A stretch of 64,000 bases of DNA from Clostridia bacterium (GTDB lineage Bacteria > Bacillota > Clostridia > Oscillospirales > CAG-272): assembly GCA_017464565.1 (NCBI GenBank), contig JAFTZH010000035.1:85781-149780 (forward strand), given 5' to 3'. The position numbers and the translations under genes are program-made. Of this stretch, positions 25,417 to 34,285 are shown piece after piece. The notes below the pieces were generated by a model. It was not told where the DNA came from. It saw only the letters and a program-made list of their open reading frames with translations, and made no database searches. Position 1 is the first letter of the stretch; each line of letters opens with the position of its first letter.

Positions 25417-26052
25417 ATGAAAATAAAAATAAGCTTTTTCGCCGTTATGCTTTTTCTCTCCCTGTTCCTCTCAAGCGGATATTACGCGCTCATACCTCTC
25501 ACAAGCGCCACTCTGCACGAGGCGGGTCATATCGCCGCCGCAAAATTCAGAGGAGTAAGCTTCTGCCGATTGAATGTCGGAATACTCGGCGCGAGACTTT
25601 CGGCATCGACAGGCGTATGCTCATATAAGGATGAAATAGTAATTTGTGCCGCAGGTCCCGCAGTAAATTTCATATGCGCCGCTGTCGGAGAAGCTCTGCG
25701 CGGACTGTATAATTTTGAATCGGAAGCCTACTCGCTCTTTTTTCTCTCCTCCCTGTGCCTCGGTATTCTAAATCTTCTTCCGATAAAATCGTTCGACGGC
25801 GGAAGAATATTATCCTCCCTGCTATCCCATATCTTCGGAATATCGGCGGCCGAAAAAGCGCTTGGCGTTCTTTCCTTTCTGTCCCTTTTCGCACTCTGGT
25901 CGATATCCTTATATCTTCTTTTAAAGACCGCCGCCTCTCTTTCTCTGTTCGTTTTTTCTCTCTCTTTATTCGCCTCTCTTTTCTCCGATACCTTTGAAAA
26001 CGAAAGCCAGGACGAAACGAAAGCTTTCGGAAGAATAAAAAAGCAAAAGTAA
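25417..26052 (+). CDS. M50-family intramembrane metalloprotease (SpoIVFB-like, small)
   Basis: 211-aa membrane protein. The zinc motif HEAGH (residues 34-38) lies in the second hydrophobic segment. The third ligand is in NLLPIKSFDGGRIL (Asp127), the M50 N-x-x-P...DG pattern. VCAAGPAVNF-like sequence (ICAAGPAVNFI) precedes it. There is no CBS or PDZ domain. SpoIVFB, which cleaves pro-SigmaK, is the closest known small M50 group; with no sporulation neighbours here, the substrate is inference. The ATG has only a weak upstream site (ATAAGA). It is separated from potA by 226 bp. Confidence 0.85.
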   Translation: MKIKISFFAVMLFLSLFLSSGYYALIPLTSATLHEAGHIAAAKFRGVSFCRLNVGILGARLSASTGVCSYKDEIVICAAGPAVNFICAAVGEALRGLYNFESEAYSLFFLSSLCLGILNLLPIKSFDGGRILSSLLSHIFGISAAEKALGVLSFLSLFALWSISLYLLLKTAASLSLFVFSLSLFASLFSDTFENESQDETKAFGRIKKQK

Positions 26053-26152
26053 GAAAATACGTATTTTTAGGGAAATAAACGCCATTCTTCCCGATTTTTT
26101 GAGAATAATTAAAAATATTGACGATTTTTCAAAAATATTTTATATAAATATA

Positions 26153-26181
26153 TTGCAATTGAGTACAATATCTGTTACAAT
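26153..26181 (+). promoter_or_regulatory. SigA-type promoter for potABCD
   Basis: TTGCAA, 17-bp spacer, TACAAT, giving a leader of about 90 nt before potA. Confidence 0.6.
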
Positions 26182-26278
26182 ATTCGCAAGGATTTTATAG
26201 GCGAAGCCATACGCACTTTTCGTATTCTAATCTGCCTTTCATCCTGTATTTTTATCCCTGAAGGAGTATTTATGCGGA

Positions 26279-27499
26279 ATGAAAAAAGAACTTGCTCAAA
26301 ACCAAGAACTTTCAGAGGTTGCTGAAAACGAGCAGCCGCCCGATGCGCCGGCATCGAACAACGAAAAAGGCTCTAAGAAAAGAACGAAGCTTATAGAGCT
26401 TAAAAATATTTCAAAGGCTTACGACGGAGAAACCGTGCTTGATGAAATCAATCTGTATATAAACGACAAGGAATTCATCACGCTTCTCGGTCCCTCGGGC
26501 TGCGGAAAAACGACGACGCTCAGAATAATCGGCGGATTCGAGTCCCCCGATATCGGAGATATCTTTTTTAATGGAAAAAGAATAAACGACCTTCCCCCGC
26601 ACAAGCGTCAGGTCAATACGGTTTTCCAGAAATACGCTCTCTTCCCTCATCTCAACGTTTACGATAATATCGCGTTCGGTCTTCGTATAGCCAAGGTAAA
26701 GGAAGACGAGATAAAGGTCAGAGTTACCGAAATGCTCAAGCTCGTAAACCTTTCGGGTTTTGAAAAAAGAAACGTAAATCTTCTCTCGGGCGGACAGCAG
26801 CAGAGAGTTGCCATAGCGCGCGCGCTTATAAATAAGCCGAAGGTGCTTCTCCTTGACGAACCGCTCGGCGCGCTTGATCTCAAGCTGCGCAAGGATATGC
26901 AGGTAGAGCTGAAAAATATACAGGCTCAGACGGGTATAACTTTTATATACGTTACACACGACCAGGAGGAAGCCCTCTCAATGTCCGATACGGTAGTCGT
27001 TATGGCTAACGGAAAGATACAGCAGATAGGCACTCCGATTGATATATACAATGAACCGGTCAACGCCTTCGTCGCGGACTTCATAGGCGAATCGAATATA
27101 ATAGACGGAGTTATGCTTGAGGATTTCAAGGTCAGATTCGCGGGACACACCTTTGAGTGTCTCGACAAGGGCTTTGAGAAAAACGAGCAGATAGACGCGG
27201 TCATACGTCCCGAGGACGTTGACGTAGTTTCCGCCGACAAGGGAATGCTTACGGGAGTCGTATCATCGGTTACCTTCAAGGGAGTTCACTACGAAATAAT
27301 AGTCGATATAGACGGCTTCAAGTGGATGATACAGACCACCGACTACGTTGCTCCTGACGAAACCATCGGTCTTTATATCGAACCCGACGCAATACATATA
27401 ATGAAAAAATCCGAATATTCGGATATGTTCGGAGATTACTCTTCCTTCTCGGATGAAATGGATCATTTGTCCGACATTGTAGAGGAGGACGAAGTATAA
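26279..27499 (+). CDS. potA: Spermidine/putrescine ABC transporter ATP-binding protein
   Basis: ATPase of polyamine uptake, 406 aa. Walker A GPSGCGKT (71-78), signature LSGGQQQR, Walker [14 protein letters not shown]-loop YVTHDQEEA, then a C-terminal TOBE-type domain ([10 protein letters not shown] onward). The N-terminus carries about 38 extra residues rich in E, N, P and K before the ATPase core ([13 protein letters not shown]). AAGGAG lies 12 nt before this ATG but only 5 nt before an out-of-frame ATG at 26272, which opens a 17-codon ORF. The stop codon overlaps the potB start by one base. Confidence 0.94.
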   Translation: MKKELAQNQELSEVAENEQPPDAPASNNEKGSKKRTKLIELKNISKAYDGETVLDEINLYINDKEFITLLGPSGCGKTTTLRIIGGFESPDIGDIFFNGKRINDLPPHKRQVNTVFQKYALFPHLNVYDNIAFGLRIAKVKEDEIKVRVTEMLKLVNLSGFEKRNVNLLSGGQQQRVAIARALINKPKVLLLDEPLGALDLKLRKDMQVELKNIQAQTGITFIYVTHDQEEALSMSDTVVVMANGKIQQIGTPIDIYNEPVNAFVADFIGESNIIDGVMLEDFKVRFAGHTFECLDKGFEKNEQIDAVIRPEDVDVVSADKGMLTGVVSSVTFKGVHYEIIVDIDGFKWMIQTTDYVAPDETIGLYIEPDAIHIMKKSEYSDMFGDYSSFSDEMDHLSDIVEEDEV

Positions 27500-28320
27500 T
27501 GAAGCACCGTTCTCTTTTTTATAAATTCGCGGGTTCTCCATACCTCGTATGGTCGATAATGTTTATTATCGCTCCGCTTATTTTCGTGGTATATTTCGCT
27601 TTTACCGACAGAAACGGAAGCTTCACGCTTGAAAATATCACCTCCCTTTCCTCCTATTCGGAAACCTTCGTAATGTCTCTCGGCTTTTCGCTGATAGCAA
27701 CGACCATATGTCTGCTTATAGGATATCCCCTGGCGTACTGTATGTCCCGTACCTCAGAGCGCACGAGAAATATACTCGTCGTCCTGCTTATGCTCCCTAT
27801 GTGGATAAGTCTGCTCATACGCACCTATTCGCTTATGGCGCTTCTCGACAACGGCGGTCTCGTAAGTACCTTTCTGACCAAGCTCGGATTTCAGAAGCTT
27901 ACCTTTATAGGTACCGACGCGGCGGTAATCCTCGGTATGATATACGACTTCCTGCCGTATATGGTACTTCCGATATACACCTCGCTCACAAAGCTCGACA
28001 AAAGATATCTCGAGGCGGCGTCAGACCTTGGATGTAACGGAGTGCAGGTGCTTGGCAAGGTAATACTTCCCCTCACCGTTCCGGGTATAATTTCGGGTGT
28101 GACTATGGTATTCGTGCCCTCCATAAGCACCTTCTATATCTCACAGAAGCTCGGAGGAGGATCGTTCGACCTAATCGGAGATACTATCGAGAGGCAGTTT
28201 CAGAATTCCGTTACATATCATACGGGAGCGGCAATATCTCTGGTTATGATGATACTCATTCTCATCTCTCTTGCTATTATGAATAAATTTTCGGATAACG
28301 AGGGGGATATGATAGTATGA
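27499..28320 (+). CDS. potB: Spermidine/putrescine ABC transporter permease PotB
   Basis: 273-aa inner-membrane permease with six spans. The binding-protein-dependent EAA loop is EAASDLGCNGVQVLGKVILP, which docks onto PotA. The start overlaps the potA stop (TAATG), and its own stop overlaps potC (ATGA), indicating translational coupling. PotB pairs with PotC to form the channel. Confidence 0.93.
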   Translation: MKHRSLFYKFAGSPYLVWSIMFIIAPLIFVVYFAFTDRNGSFTLENITSLSSYSETFVMSLGFSLIATTICLLIGYPLAYCMSRTSERTRNILVVLLMLPMWISLLIRTYSLMALLDNGGLVSTFLTKLGFQKLTFIGTDAAVILGMIYDFLPYMVLPIYTSLTKLDKRYLEAASDLGCNGVQVLGKVILPLTVPGIISGVTMVFVPSISTFYISQKLGGGSFDLIGDTIERQFQNSVTYHTGAAISLVMMILILISLAIMNKFSDNEGDMIV

Positions 28321-29144
28321 AATTTTTATCAAGATTTTATATCGCCATTATATTCCTTATACTCTACGCCCCCATTCTCGTCGTCGTTTTGTTTTCCTTC
28401 AACGAGTCGGGAAACCTCAGCAGCTTTTCGGGCTTTTCTCTCTATTGGTATAAGGACCTTTTCCGAAACAGCGAGGCGATAACCGCGCTGAAAAACTCGC
28501 TTTTCCTCGCGGTAACCTCCTCTCTTCTGGCTACCGTTATCGGAACGCTTGCGGCGTCAAGCATAGCTCATTCAAAAAACAAATTTTACAAAAAAACTAT
28601 GAAAACCGTGTCCAATATTCCTATGATGAATCCCGATATCGTAACAGGTGTATCTATGATGCTTTTGTTCGTAGGCGTCGCGACTATTCTCGGAATCAGC
28701 GATTCTCTCGGAATGTGGACTATGCTTCTGGCTCATACCACCTTTAACCTGCCCTACGTTATACTGTCGGTTCTGCCGAAATTCAATCAGATGGATAAGC
28801 ATCTTATAGAAGCGGCGCTCGACCTTGGGTGTACGCCCACGCAGACCTTTTTCAAGGTAGAGCTTCCCTGTATACTTCCGGGTATCGTATCGGGACTTAT
28901 GATGGGCTTTACCCTCTCGCTCGACGACTTCGTAATAAGCCATTTCGTAAGCTCGCCCGACTTCAAAACCCTTCCGCTTTATATCTACAACCAGACGGCG
29001 CACGAGGTCAAATTCAGTATGTACGCGCTTTGCACGCTTATGATAGTGGCTATCTTGATTCTCCTTATCGCAGTCAACGTCGCGAATAACAAGAAGGACA
29101 GACGCAAGCCCGCAAAGGCTTTGAGGGGAGGAGGTGCGAGATGA
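28317..29144 (+). CDS. potC: Spermidine/putrescine ABC transporter permease PotC
   Basis: 275-aa permease with six spans. EAA loop EAALDLGCTPTQTFFKVELP; the following LPGIVSGLMMGFTLSLDDFVIS is typical of PotC, where the S-x-D-D-F is strongly conserved. It overlaps both neighbours by 4 bp. The C-terminus is short and basic. Confidence 0.94.
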   Translation: MKFLSRFYIAIIFLILYAPILVVVLFSFNESGNLSSFSGFSLYWYKDLFRNSEAITALKNSLFLAVTSSLLATVIGTLAASSIAHSKNKFYKKTMKTVSNIPMMNPDIVTGVSMMLLFVGVATILGISDSLGMWTMLLAHTTFNLPYVILSVLPKFNQMDKHLIEAALDLGCTPTQTFFKVELPCILPGIVSGLMMGFTLSLDDFVISHFVSSPDFKTLPLYIYNQTAHEVKFSMYALCTLMIVAILILLIAVNVANNKKDRRKPAKALRGGGAR

Positions 29145-30385
29145 AGAAAAAATTTCTTTTTCTGCTCGTCCTCTCACTTCTTCTTTCGGTTTCTGCGCCT
29201 ATGCTGTCCGGCTGTGCTTCCGAAAGAGACGTTACGACGCTGTACGTCTATAATTGGGGCGAATATATTTCCGACGGCTCCGACGGAACCCTTGACGTAA
29301 ACGCCGAGTTTGAAAAATACTGCAAGGACGAGCTTGGTATGAACGTCGAGGTAAACTATTCCACCTTTTCGAGCAACGAGAGTATGTACGCAAAGATAAG
29401 CAGCGGCTCTGCGGTATACGACGTTATCATTCCCTCTGACTATATGATACAGAGAATGGTGTCAGAGAACCTGCTTGCCCCGCTTGATATATCAAAGATA
29501 CCCAACTATCAGTATATAGACGATAAATTCAAAGGGGATAACGTATATTACGAGGACGACACCGACGATATCTATTCGGTTCCCTATTTTTACGGTATGG
29601 TCGGCATTATATATAATACCGAGATAGTAAGCGAGGAGGACGCCGCGATAGAGAGCTGGGAGCTTATGTGGAACGAAGCCTACGCCCGCGATATTCTTCA
29701 GTTCAACAACAGCCGAGATGCGTTCGGCACGGCTTTGTATTATCTCGGATACGACGTAAACGAGGCTACCGACGAGGAATGGAACGAGGCGCTTGAGCTT
29801 CTCAGAACGCAAAAAGATCTGGTTCAGGGCTACGTTATGGACGAGATATTCAATAAAATGATGAGTGGCTCCGCGGCTATCGCGTCGTATTACGCGGGCG
29901 ACTACATATCTATGTACGAGGATAACGACTCGCTTTCCTTCTATTATCCGAAGGAAGGAACAAACTCCTACGTTGACGCTATGTGTATTCCCGCAAACTC
30001 GAAGAATTACGACCTTGCTTCCGAGTACATAAATTTTATGTGCAGTGAGGAAATAGCCGTCGCGAACGCCGAATACACCTATTACGCGTCCCCATTGACC
30101 ACGGTTGCCCACAACCCCGAATATCAGGAATATATGCTTGACGTACACCCCGATTCTATCGATATACTCTACGGCGAGAAAACCGATTCTGTGCCTACTC
30201 AAGCGTATCTTAATCTTTCTCCCGAGCGTCTTACTCTTCTCAATTCCTTATGGGAGGAGCTTAAGATAGAGAGCAGTATCGGAAACGGCATATATATTTG
30301 CTGCGGAGTCATTCTCGGAGGGCTTATCACCCTTGGAATAGTACATACCGTCAAAAAGCGCAGACGCGCGAAATATTACGATTGA
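29141..30385 (+). CDS. potD: Polyamine-binding lipoprotein PotD with extra C-terminal membrane anchor
   Basis: 414-aa extracellular substrate-binding protein. The lipobox is MLSGC (Cys25). The mature part begins with TLYVYNWGEYIS, the PotD/PotF opening that lines the polyamine pocket; DVIIPSDYMIQRM follows. It is longer than usual PotD (about 350). The last 35 residues contain a second hydrophobic span (GIYICCGVILGGLITLGIV) and a basic tail KKRRRAKYYD, so the protein appears held at both ends. Translationally coupled to potC. A weak hairpin at 30398 follows. Confidence 0.92.
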   Translation: MKKKFLFLLVLSLLLSVSAPMLSGCASERDVTTLYVYNWGEYISDGSDGTLDVNAEFEKYCKDELGMNVEVNYSTFSSNESMYAKISSGSAVYDVIIPSDYMIQRMVSENLLAPLDISKIPNYQYIDDKFKGDNVYYEDDTDDIYSVPYFYGMVGIIYNTEIVSEEDAAIESWELMWNEAYARDILQFNNSRDAFGTALYYLGYDVNEATDEEWNEALELLRTQKDLVQGYVMDEIFNKMMSGSAAIASYYAGDYISMYEDNDSLSFYYPKEGTNSYVDAMCIPANSKNYDLASEYINFMCSEEIAVANAEYTYYASPLTTVAHNPEYQEYMLDVHPDSIDILYGEKTDSVPTQAYLNLSPERLTLLNSLWEELKIESSIGNGIYICCGVILGGLITLGIVHTVKKRRRAKYYD

Positions 30386-30397
30386 TATAGACCTCAG

Positions 30398-30435
30398 AAG
30401 CGGTGCGGCAGAATTCGCCGTACCGCTTAATTTCA
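30398..30435 (+). terminator. Probable terminator after potABCD
   Basis: 12-bp stem AAGCGGTGCGGC/GCCGTACCGCTT with a 7-nt loop, then AATTTC, so the T-run is poor. It may only partly stop transcription into the EamA gene 18 bp later. Confidence 0.55.
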
Positions 30436-30445
30436 GGAGGAAATT

Positions 30446-31324
30446 ATGGAAAATACGCGTGATAAATTAAAGCTGATATCCGCTATGCTTATTTTCGGAA
30501 CTATAGGCATATTCAGAAATCATATTCCCCTTTCGTCAAGCCTCGTAGCTTGCATAAGGGGTGCCGTCGGAGCGCTTTTTCTGCTTATAGTTATCCTCTG
30601 TAAGCGGCAAAAATTAAATCTCTCGGGTATAAAGAAAAATTTTCCTCTGCTCTGCCTTTCGGGTATATTTATAGGAATAAATTGGATACTTTTGTTTGAA
30701 GCCTACCGATACACGGCCGTTTCCACGGCTACTTTGTGCTATTATATGGCTCCTGTATTCGTAATCATCGTATCTCCTTTTCTTCTCAAAGAAAAGGTTA
30801 CGGCGAAGAAATGGATATGCGCGGGCGTATCGGTAATAGGTATGACGATAATATCGGGCGTCTTTTCCGACGCTTCCTCCGATATACGAGGCATATTACT
30901 CGCTCTCGGTGCCGCCCTTCTTTACGCCGCCGTAATAATAATCAACAAATTCATCAGCGGCATCTCGAATTATGAAAAAACGCTTATACAGCTCGCTGCG
31001 GCGGCACTTGCGATACTTCCCTACGTAATACTTAACGAGGATATCTCGTCCGTATCCGCCGGCATATCCGAAATAATTCTTCTCGCCGCAGTCGGCGTCG
31101 TTCATACGGGAATAGCGTATACGCTCTACTTCGGAAGCATAGAAAAGCTTGAGGCTCATACCGCAGCTATATTCAGTTATATCGATCCCGTAACGGCACT
31201 CGTCCTCTCCACCGTACTTCTCCGCGAGCCTTTCACCGCCGCCAAGCTCGTAGGAAGTATATTGATTTTGGGAGCCTCTTTGGTGAGTGAGCTTCCAAGC
31301 AGGAAACATTCTAAAGAAAAATAA
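30446..31324 (+). CDS. EamA/DMT-superfamily transporter
   Basis: 292-aa membrane protein with ten predicted spans in two EamA repeats. The first repeat ends with STATLCYYMAPVFVII, and the second with EAHTAAIFSYIDPVTALVLS and FLREPFTA-like LLREPFTAAKLVGSILILGA. These are standard signatures of metabolite/drug exporters of the DMT group, and the substrate cannot be told. AGGAGG precedes the ATG. It may be read partly from the pot operon. Confidence 0.88.
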   Translation: MENTRDKLKLISAMLIFGTIGIFRNHIPLSSSLVACIRGAVGALFLLIVILCKRQKLNLSGIKKNFPLLCLSGIFIGINWILLFEAYRYTAVSTATLCYYMAPVFVIIVSPFLLKEKVTAKKWICAGVSVIGMTIISGVFSDASSDIRGILLALGAALLYAAVIIINKFISGISNYEKTLIQLAAAALAILPYVILNEDISSVSAGISEIILLAAVGVVHTGIAYTLYFGSIEKLEAHTAAIFSYIDPVTALVLSTVLLREPFTAAKLVGSILILGASLVSELPSRKHSKEK

Positions 31325-31333
31325 AAAAAGCTA

Positions 31334-31362
31334 TTGACAAATATATATTTGTATGTTATACT
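31334..31362 (+). promoter_or_regulatory. SigA promoter for ylxM-ffh-rpsP-khpA
   Basis: TTGACA, 17-bp spacer, TATACT. A small hairpin GTAAAG/CTTTAC follows at about 31364-31382 in the leader. Confidence 0.78.
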
Positions 31363-31397
31363 TGTAAAGTATTTTGCTTTACACGCGAGGCGGTAAA

Positions 31398-31733
31398 ATG
31401 TTTGAAAAAAATCTCAACGTAGGATATTTGCTCGACTTTTACGGTGATATCCTCTCGGAAAGAAAGCGCTCGGTTATGGATATGTATTATAACGAGGATC
31501 TGTCTCTCGCCGAAATAGCCGCGGAGATAGGTATATCCCGACAGGGTGTGAGAGATATAATAAAAAAATCCGAGGAGGAACTGAATTTTTACGAGCAGAA
31601 GCTCGGACTTGCGCAAAAGCTCCGCTCTACCGAGGAGCAGGTAAACAGGCTTCTCTGCCTCGCCGATAGGCTCGACGTCTCGGATGAGTTCGTCTCGGAG
31701 CTTCATAAATTAACTAAAATAATCAAGGAATAA
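31398..31733 (+). CDS. ylxM: YlxM-like (UPF0122) helix-turn-helix protein
   Basis: 111-aa protein. It has a Sigma-70 region-4-like helix-turn-helix (LSLAEIAAEIGISRQGVRDIIKKSE), the family's hallmark. YlxM is nearly always the gene before ffh and is linked to the signal recognition particle, stimulating its GTPase in streptococci. The ATG at 31398 follows GAGGCGG; an in-frame TTG at 31374 lies upstream of that site and is rejected. First gene of the SRP/S16 operon. Confidence 0.9.
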   Translation: MFEKNLNVGYLLDFYGDILSERKRSVMDMYYNEDLSLAEIAAEIGISRQGVRDIIKKSEEELNFYEQKLGLAQKLRSTEEQVNRLLCLADRLDVSDEFVSELHKLTKIIKE

Positions 31734-31773
31734 AAATCCTTTACCGTATTAAATCGAAAGGAAGGTGTCGCTT

Positions 31774-33114
31774 ATGTTTCAAAGCTTGAGTGAAAAACTC
31801 GAAAATGCCTTCAAGAAATTCAGAAACAAGGGTAAGCTTACCGAAGCCGACGTAAAGGCGGGTATGCGCGAAATAAAGCTTGCTCTTCTTGAAGCAGACG
31901 TCAACTTCAAGGTCGTCCGCGATTTTATAAAGGTGGTTTCCGAAAGAGCCGTGGGCGCCGAGGTGCTTGAATCCCTGCTCCCCGCTCAACAGATAGTAAA
32001 GATAGTAAACGAAGAGCTTACCAACCTTATGGGCGGCACGCAGTCAAAGCTCGTCATATCCTCAAAGCCCCCTACCGTCGTTATGATGGTCGGACTTCAA
32101 GGCGCGGGAAAAACCACGCACGCGGGCAAGCTCGCGGGCCTTTACAAGAAGCAAGGAAAGAAACCGCTTCTCGTCGCCTGCGATATCTATCGCCCCGCCG
32201 CTATAAAGCAGCTTCAGATAGTCGGTGAAAAGCTTGATATCCCCGTATTCACTATGGGGGACAAAACCTCCCCCGTAACGATTGCCGAGGAAGGCGTAAA
32301 ATACGCTCTCTCCAAAGGATACGATATGGTATTTATCGATACGGCGGGACGCTTGCATATCGACGAGGAGCTTATGAACGAGCTTCGAAGGATAAAGGAA
32401 AAGGTCTCCCCCACAGAGATACTTCTCACGATAGACGCGATGATAGGTCAGGACGCGGTAAACGTTGCCGAGACCTTCAACGATATGCTCGATATAACGG
32501 GCGTTATCCTCACGAAGCTTGACGGCGATACGAGAGGCGGTGCCGCGCTGTCAGTAAGGCACGTTACGGGCAAGCCGATAAAATTTGTGGGTACAGGTGA
32601 AAAACTCGATACAATAGAGCCGTTCCACCCCGATCGAATGGCGTCGAGAATACTCGGTATGGGCGACGTTCTCTCGCTCATTGAAAAAGCCGAGCAAGCC
32701 TACGACGAGAAAAAAGCGGTCGAGCTTGAAAAGAAGCTTCGTGAATCCACCTTCACGCTTGACGATTATCTCGAGCAATTCTCGCAGATAAAAAATATGG
32801 GCAACCTCGATCAGCTTATGGGAATGATGCCGGGTATGAAGCCGGGCGCGCTTAAGGACGCGAAAATAGACGAAAAGGCTATCGCGCGAACGGAGGCAAT
32901 AATCAAATCTATGACGAAGCGCGAGCGTGAAAAGCCCGATATTCTCAACGCTTCGAGAAAGAAAAGAATTGCCGCGGGAAGCGGAACTACGGTTGAGGAG
33001 GTCAACAAGCTCCTCCGTCAGTTCGAACAGACCACCCGCCTTATGAAGCAGTTCTCTAACCCCAAGAGCTTGTCAAAATTCGGCAAGCGCAATAAAATGA
33101 AAATCCCATTCTAA
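31774..33114 (+). CDS. ffh: Signal recognition particle protein Ffh
   Basis: SRP GTPase that binds signal peptides and 4.5S/6S-like SRP RNA and docks with FtsY. 446 aa. The N domain is followed by the G domain: [15 protein letters not shown] (G1), [12 protein letters not shown] (G3), [13 protein letters not shown] (G4 region). The methionine-rich M domain has [15 protein letters not shown] start at ATG 31774 with GGAAGG at 8 nt, three codons after an in-frame GTG. 40 bp after ylxM. Confidence 0.97.
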   Translation: MFQSLSEKLENAFKKFRNKGKLTEADVKAGMREIKLALLEADVNFKVVRDFIKVVSERAVGAEVLESLLPAQQIVKIVNEELTNLMGGTQSKLVISSKPPTVVMMVGLQGAGKTTHAGKLAGLYKKQGKKPLLVACDIYRPAAIKQLQIVGEKLDIPVFTMGDKTSPVTIAEEGVKYALSKGYDMVFIDTAGRLHIDEELMNELRRIKEKVSPTEILLTIDAMIGQDAVNVAETFNDMLDITGVILTKLDGDTRGGAALSVRHVTGKPIKFVGTGEKLDTIEPFHPDRMASRILGMGDVLSLIEKAEQAYDEKKAVELEKKLRESTFTLDDYLEQFSQIKNMGNLDQLMGMMPGMKPGALKDAKIDEKAIARTEAIIKSMTKREREKPDILNASRKKRIAAGSGTTVEEVNKLLRQFEQTTRLMKQFSNPKSLSKFGKRNKMKIPF

Positions 33115-33164
33115 TCAATGGATTTTATATAATCATATTTTTCATATTTTTGGAGGAATTAAAA

Positions 33165-33410
33165 ATGTCAGTTAAAATCAGACTCAGAAGAACGGGCGCA
33201 AAGAAGGCTCCCACCTACCGCGTTATCGTTGCAGACAGCCGCTCGCCCAGAGACGGACGTTTCATCGAGGAAATAGGACACTACAACCCCCGCACCGAGC
33301 CCGTTGAAATAGTTATCAACGAGGAGAAAGCTAAGGTTTGGCTCAAGAACGGAGCTCAGCCCACCGAAACCGTAAAAGCATTGCTCAAGAAATCAGGCAT
33401 TGTTGACTGA
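33165..33410 (+). CDS. rpsP: 30S ribosomal protein S16
   Basis: 81 aa. Begins [18 protein letters not shown] and contains [20 protein letters not shown], the full S16 signature. The ATG at 33165 has GGAGG 6 nt upstream; a TTG overlapping that site is rejected. Follows ffh by 50 bp and precedes khpA. Confidence 0.97.
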   Translation: MSVKIRLRRTGAKKAPTYRVIVADSRSPRDGRFIEEIGHYNPRTEPVEIVINEEKAKVWLKNGAQPTETVKALLKKSGIVD

Positions 33411-33429
33411 TCTTTCAAGGTGATGTAAT

Positions 33430-33666
33430 ATGGCAGATTTGAAGGAAACATTATACGATATTGCCCGCGCCATCGTTGACAATCCCGAAGAGGTTACCAT
33501 TCTCGATACCGAGGACGGAAAAGATGTAAAGCTCGTTTTAAGCGTAGCCGAAGGTGATATGGGAAAAGTCATCGGAAGAAACGGAAAGAACGCAAAGGCA
33601 ATAAGAACCGTTATGAAAGCGGTTGCCGCCTCTGATGGAAAACGAGTAACGGTAGACATCAGATAA
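33430..33666 (+). CDS. khpA: KH-domain RNA-binding protein KhpA (YlqC)
   Basis: 78 aa. One type II KH domain with the GxxG-type loop GKVIGRNGKNAKAIRT. KhpA forms a dimer with KhpB/Jag and binds many RNAs; it affects cell division and elongation in streptococci. It lies 19 bp after rpsP, its usual place. Normally rimM-trmD follows; here a terminator does. Confidence 0.95.
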   Translation: MADLKETLYDIARAIVDNPEEVTILDTEDGKDVKLVLSVAEGDMGKVIGRNGKNAKAIRTVMKAVAASDGKRVTVDIR

Positions 33667-33680
33667 TTTTATTTTGAAAT

Positions 33681-33732
33681 AAAGGAAGCTTGCCGACAAA
33701 ACGACATCGTTACCGTCGCGGGCTTCCTTTTT
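33681..33732 (+). terminator. Rho-independent terminator after khpA
   Basis: Long stem AAAGGAAGC (33681-33689) with GCTTCCTTT (33722-33730), extended inward by CCGAC/GTCG-type pairs, followed by T-rich TTTTTC. It ends the SRP/S16 operon where rimM-trmD would usually come next. Confidence 0.8.
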
Positions 33733-33745
33733 CATAGTAACGGAT

Positions 33746-34210
33746 ATGAATAATTCAGATATAAAAAACGATATTCTCGCGCTGAAAAAGAGCGCGGACG
33801 CAACGGCGTTTGCTTGCGGAAGCTACGCCGCCTCAATAGATACCTATTCCCTTTTCTCTTTTGCGGCAGACGAGAAAAACGTAAAAAGAATATATTACGA
33901 CTATCGAAGGCTGACCTCACTTATCATAAAGGAAAAAGAAATGAGCGACGCCTCAAACGCAAGGGTTGCCGCTCTCGTTTGCCAAGCCGATAAGGAGCAA
34001 AACTCGGAGATAGTAAAGGAATACTATGAAATTTTTGAGCGGTACCGCGTATGGTGCGCTTCTGCTTCCTCTTTTATGCAAAGCTCCGACAAGGAATTTA
34101 AAAAAGACGCAAAGGATTTGAAATTATCCGCGCTTCTTTCTTACGCTCAAATATTTTTAATTTCCACAAAAAATTTAATCGGATTTTTGAACGAAAAAGC
34201 TTCGGATTAA
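33746..34210 (+). CDS. Small helical protein of unknown function
   Basis: 154 aa. I do not recognise it. It has no signal peptide or membrane segment and no catalytic motif. The sequence is rich in A, S, K and E and looks all-helical, with heptad-like stretches (IFERYRVWCASASSFM; LSALLSYAQIFLISTKNLIGFL). Three cysteines are not in a metal-binding pattern. It starts 14 bp after the khpA terminator with a poor ribosome-binding site (CGGAT), so the start could differ. Composition is like its neighbours', which argues for a real gene. Confidence 0.6.
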   Translation: MNNSDIKNDILALKKSADATAFACGSYAASIDTYSLFSFAADEKNVKRIYYDYRRLTSLIIKEKEMSDASNARVAALVCQADKEQNSEIVKEYYEIFERYRVWCASASSFMQSSDKEFKKDAKDLKLSALLSYAQIFLISTKNLIGFLNEKASD

Positions 34211-34230
34211 TATTTTACAAAAAAACGCGC

Positions 34231-34285
34231 AAAATAAGCCTGAACGATATTTTATCATATAAAAATATCAGGAGGGCTTATTTTG
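34231..34285 (+). promoter_or_regulatory. Hairpin enclosing the ldh ribosome-binding site and start codon
   Basis: AAAATAAGCC (34231-34240) can pair with GGCTTATTTT (34275-34284), covering the TTG start. An inner stem GATATTTT (34246-34253)/AAAATATC (34262-34269) leaves the AGGAGG site (34270-34275) in an internal loop. The arrangement could lower or gate translation. Confidence 0.5.

Noticed and set aside
26041..26278. Riboswitch before potA
   Set aside because: The approximately 90-nt leader shows only a weak TATAGGC/GCCATA hairpin and no terminator-like stem, so there is nothing to support a structured regulator beyond the short overlapping ORF.
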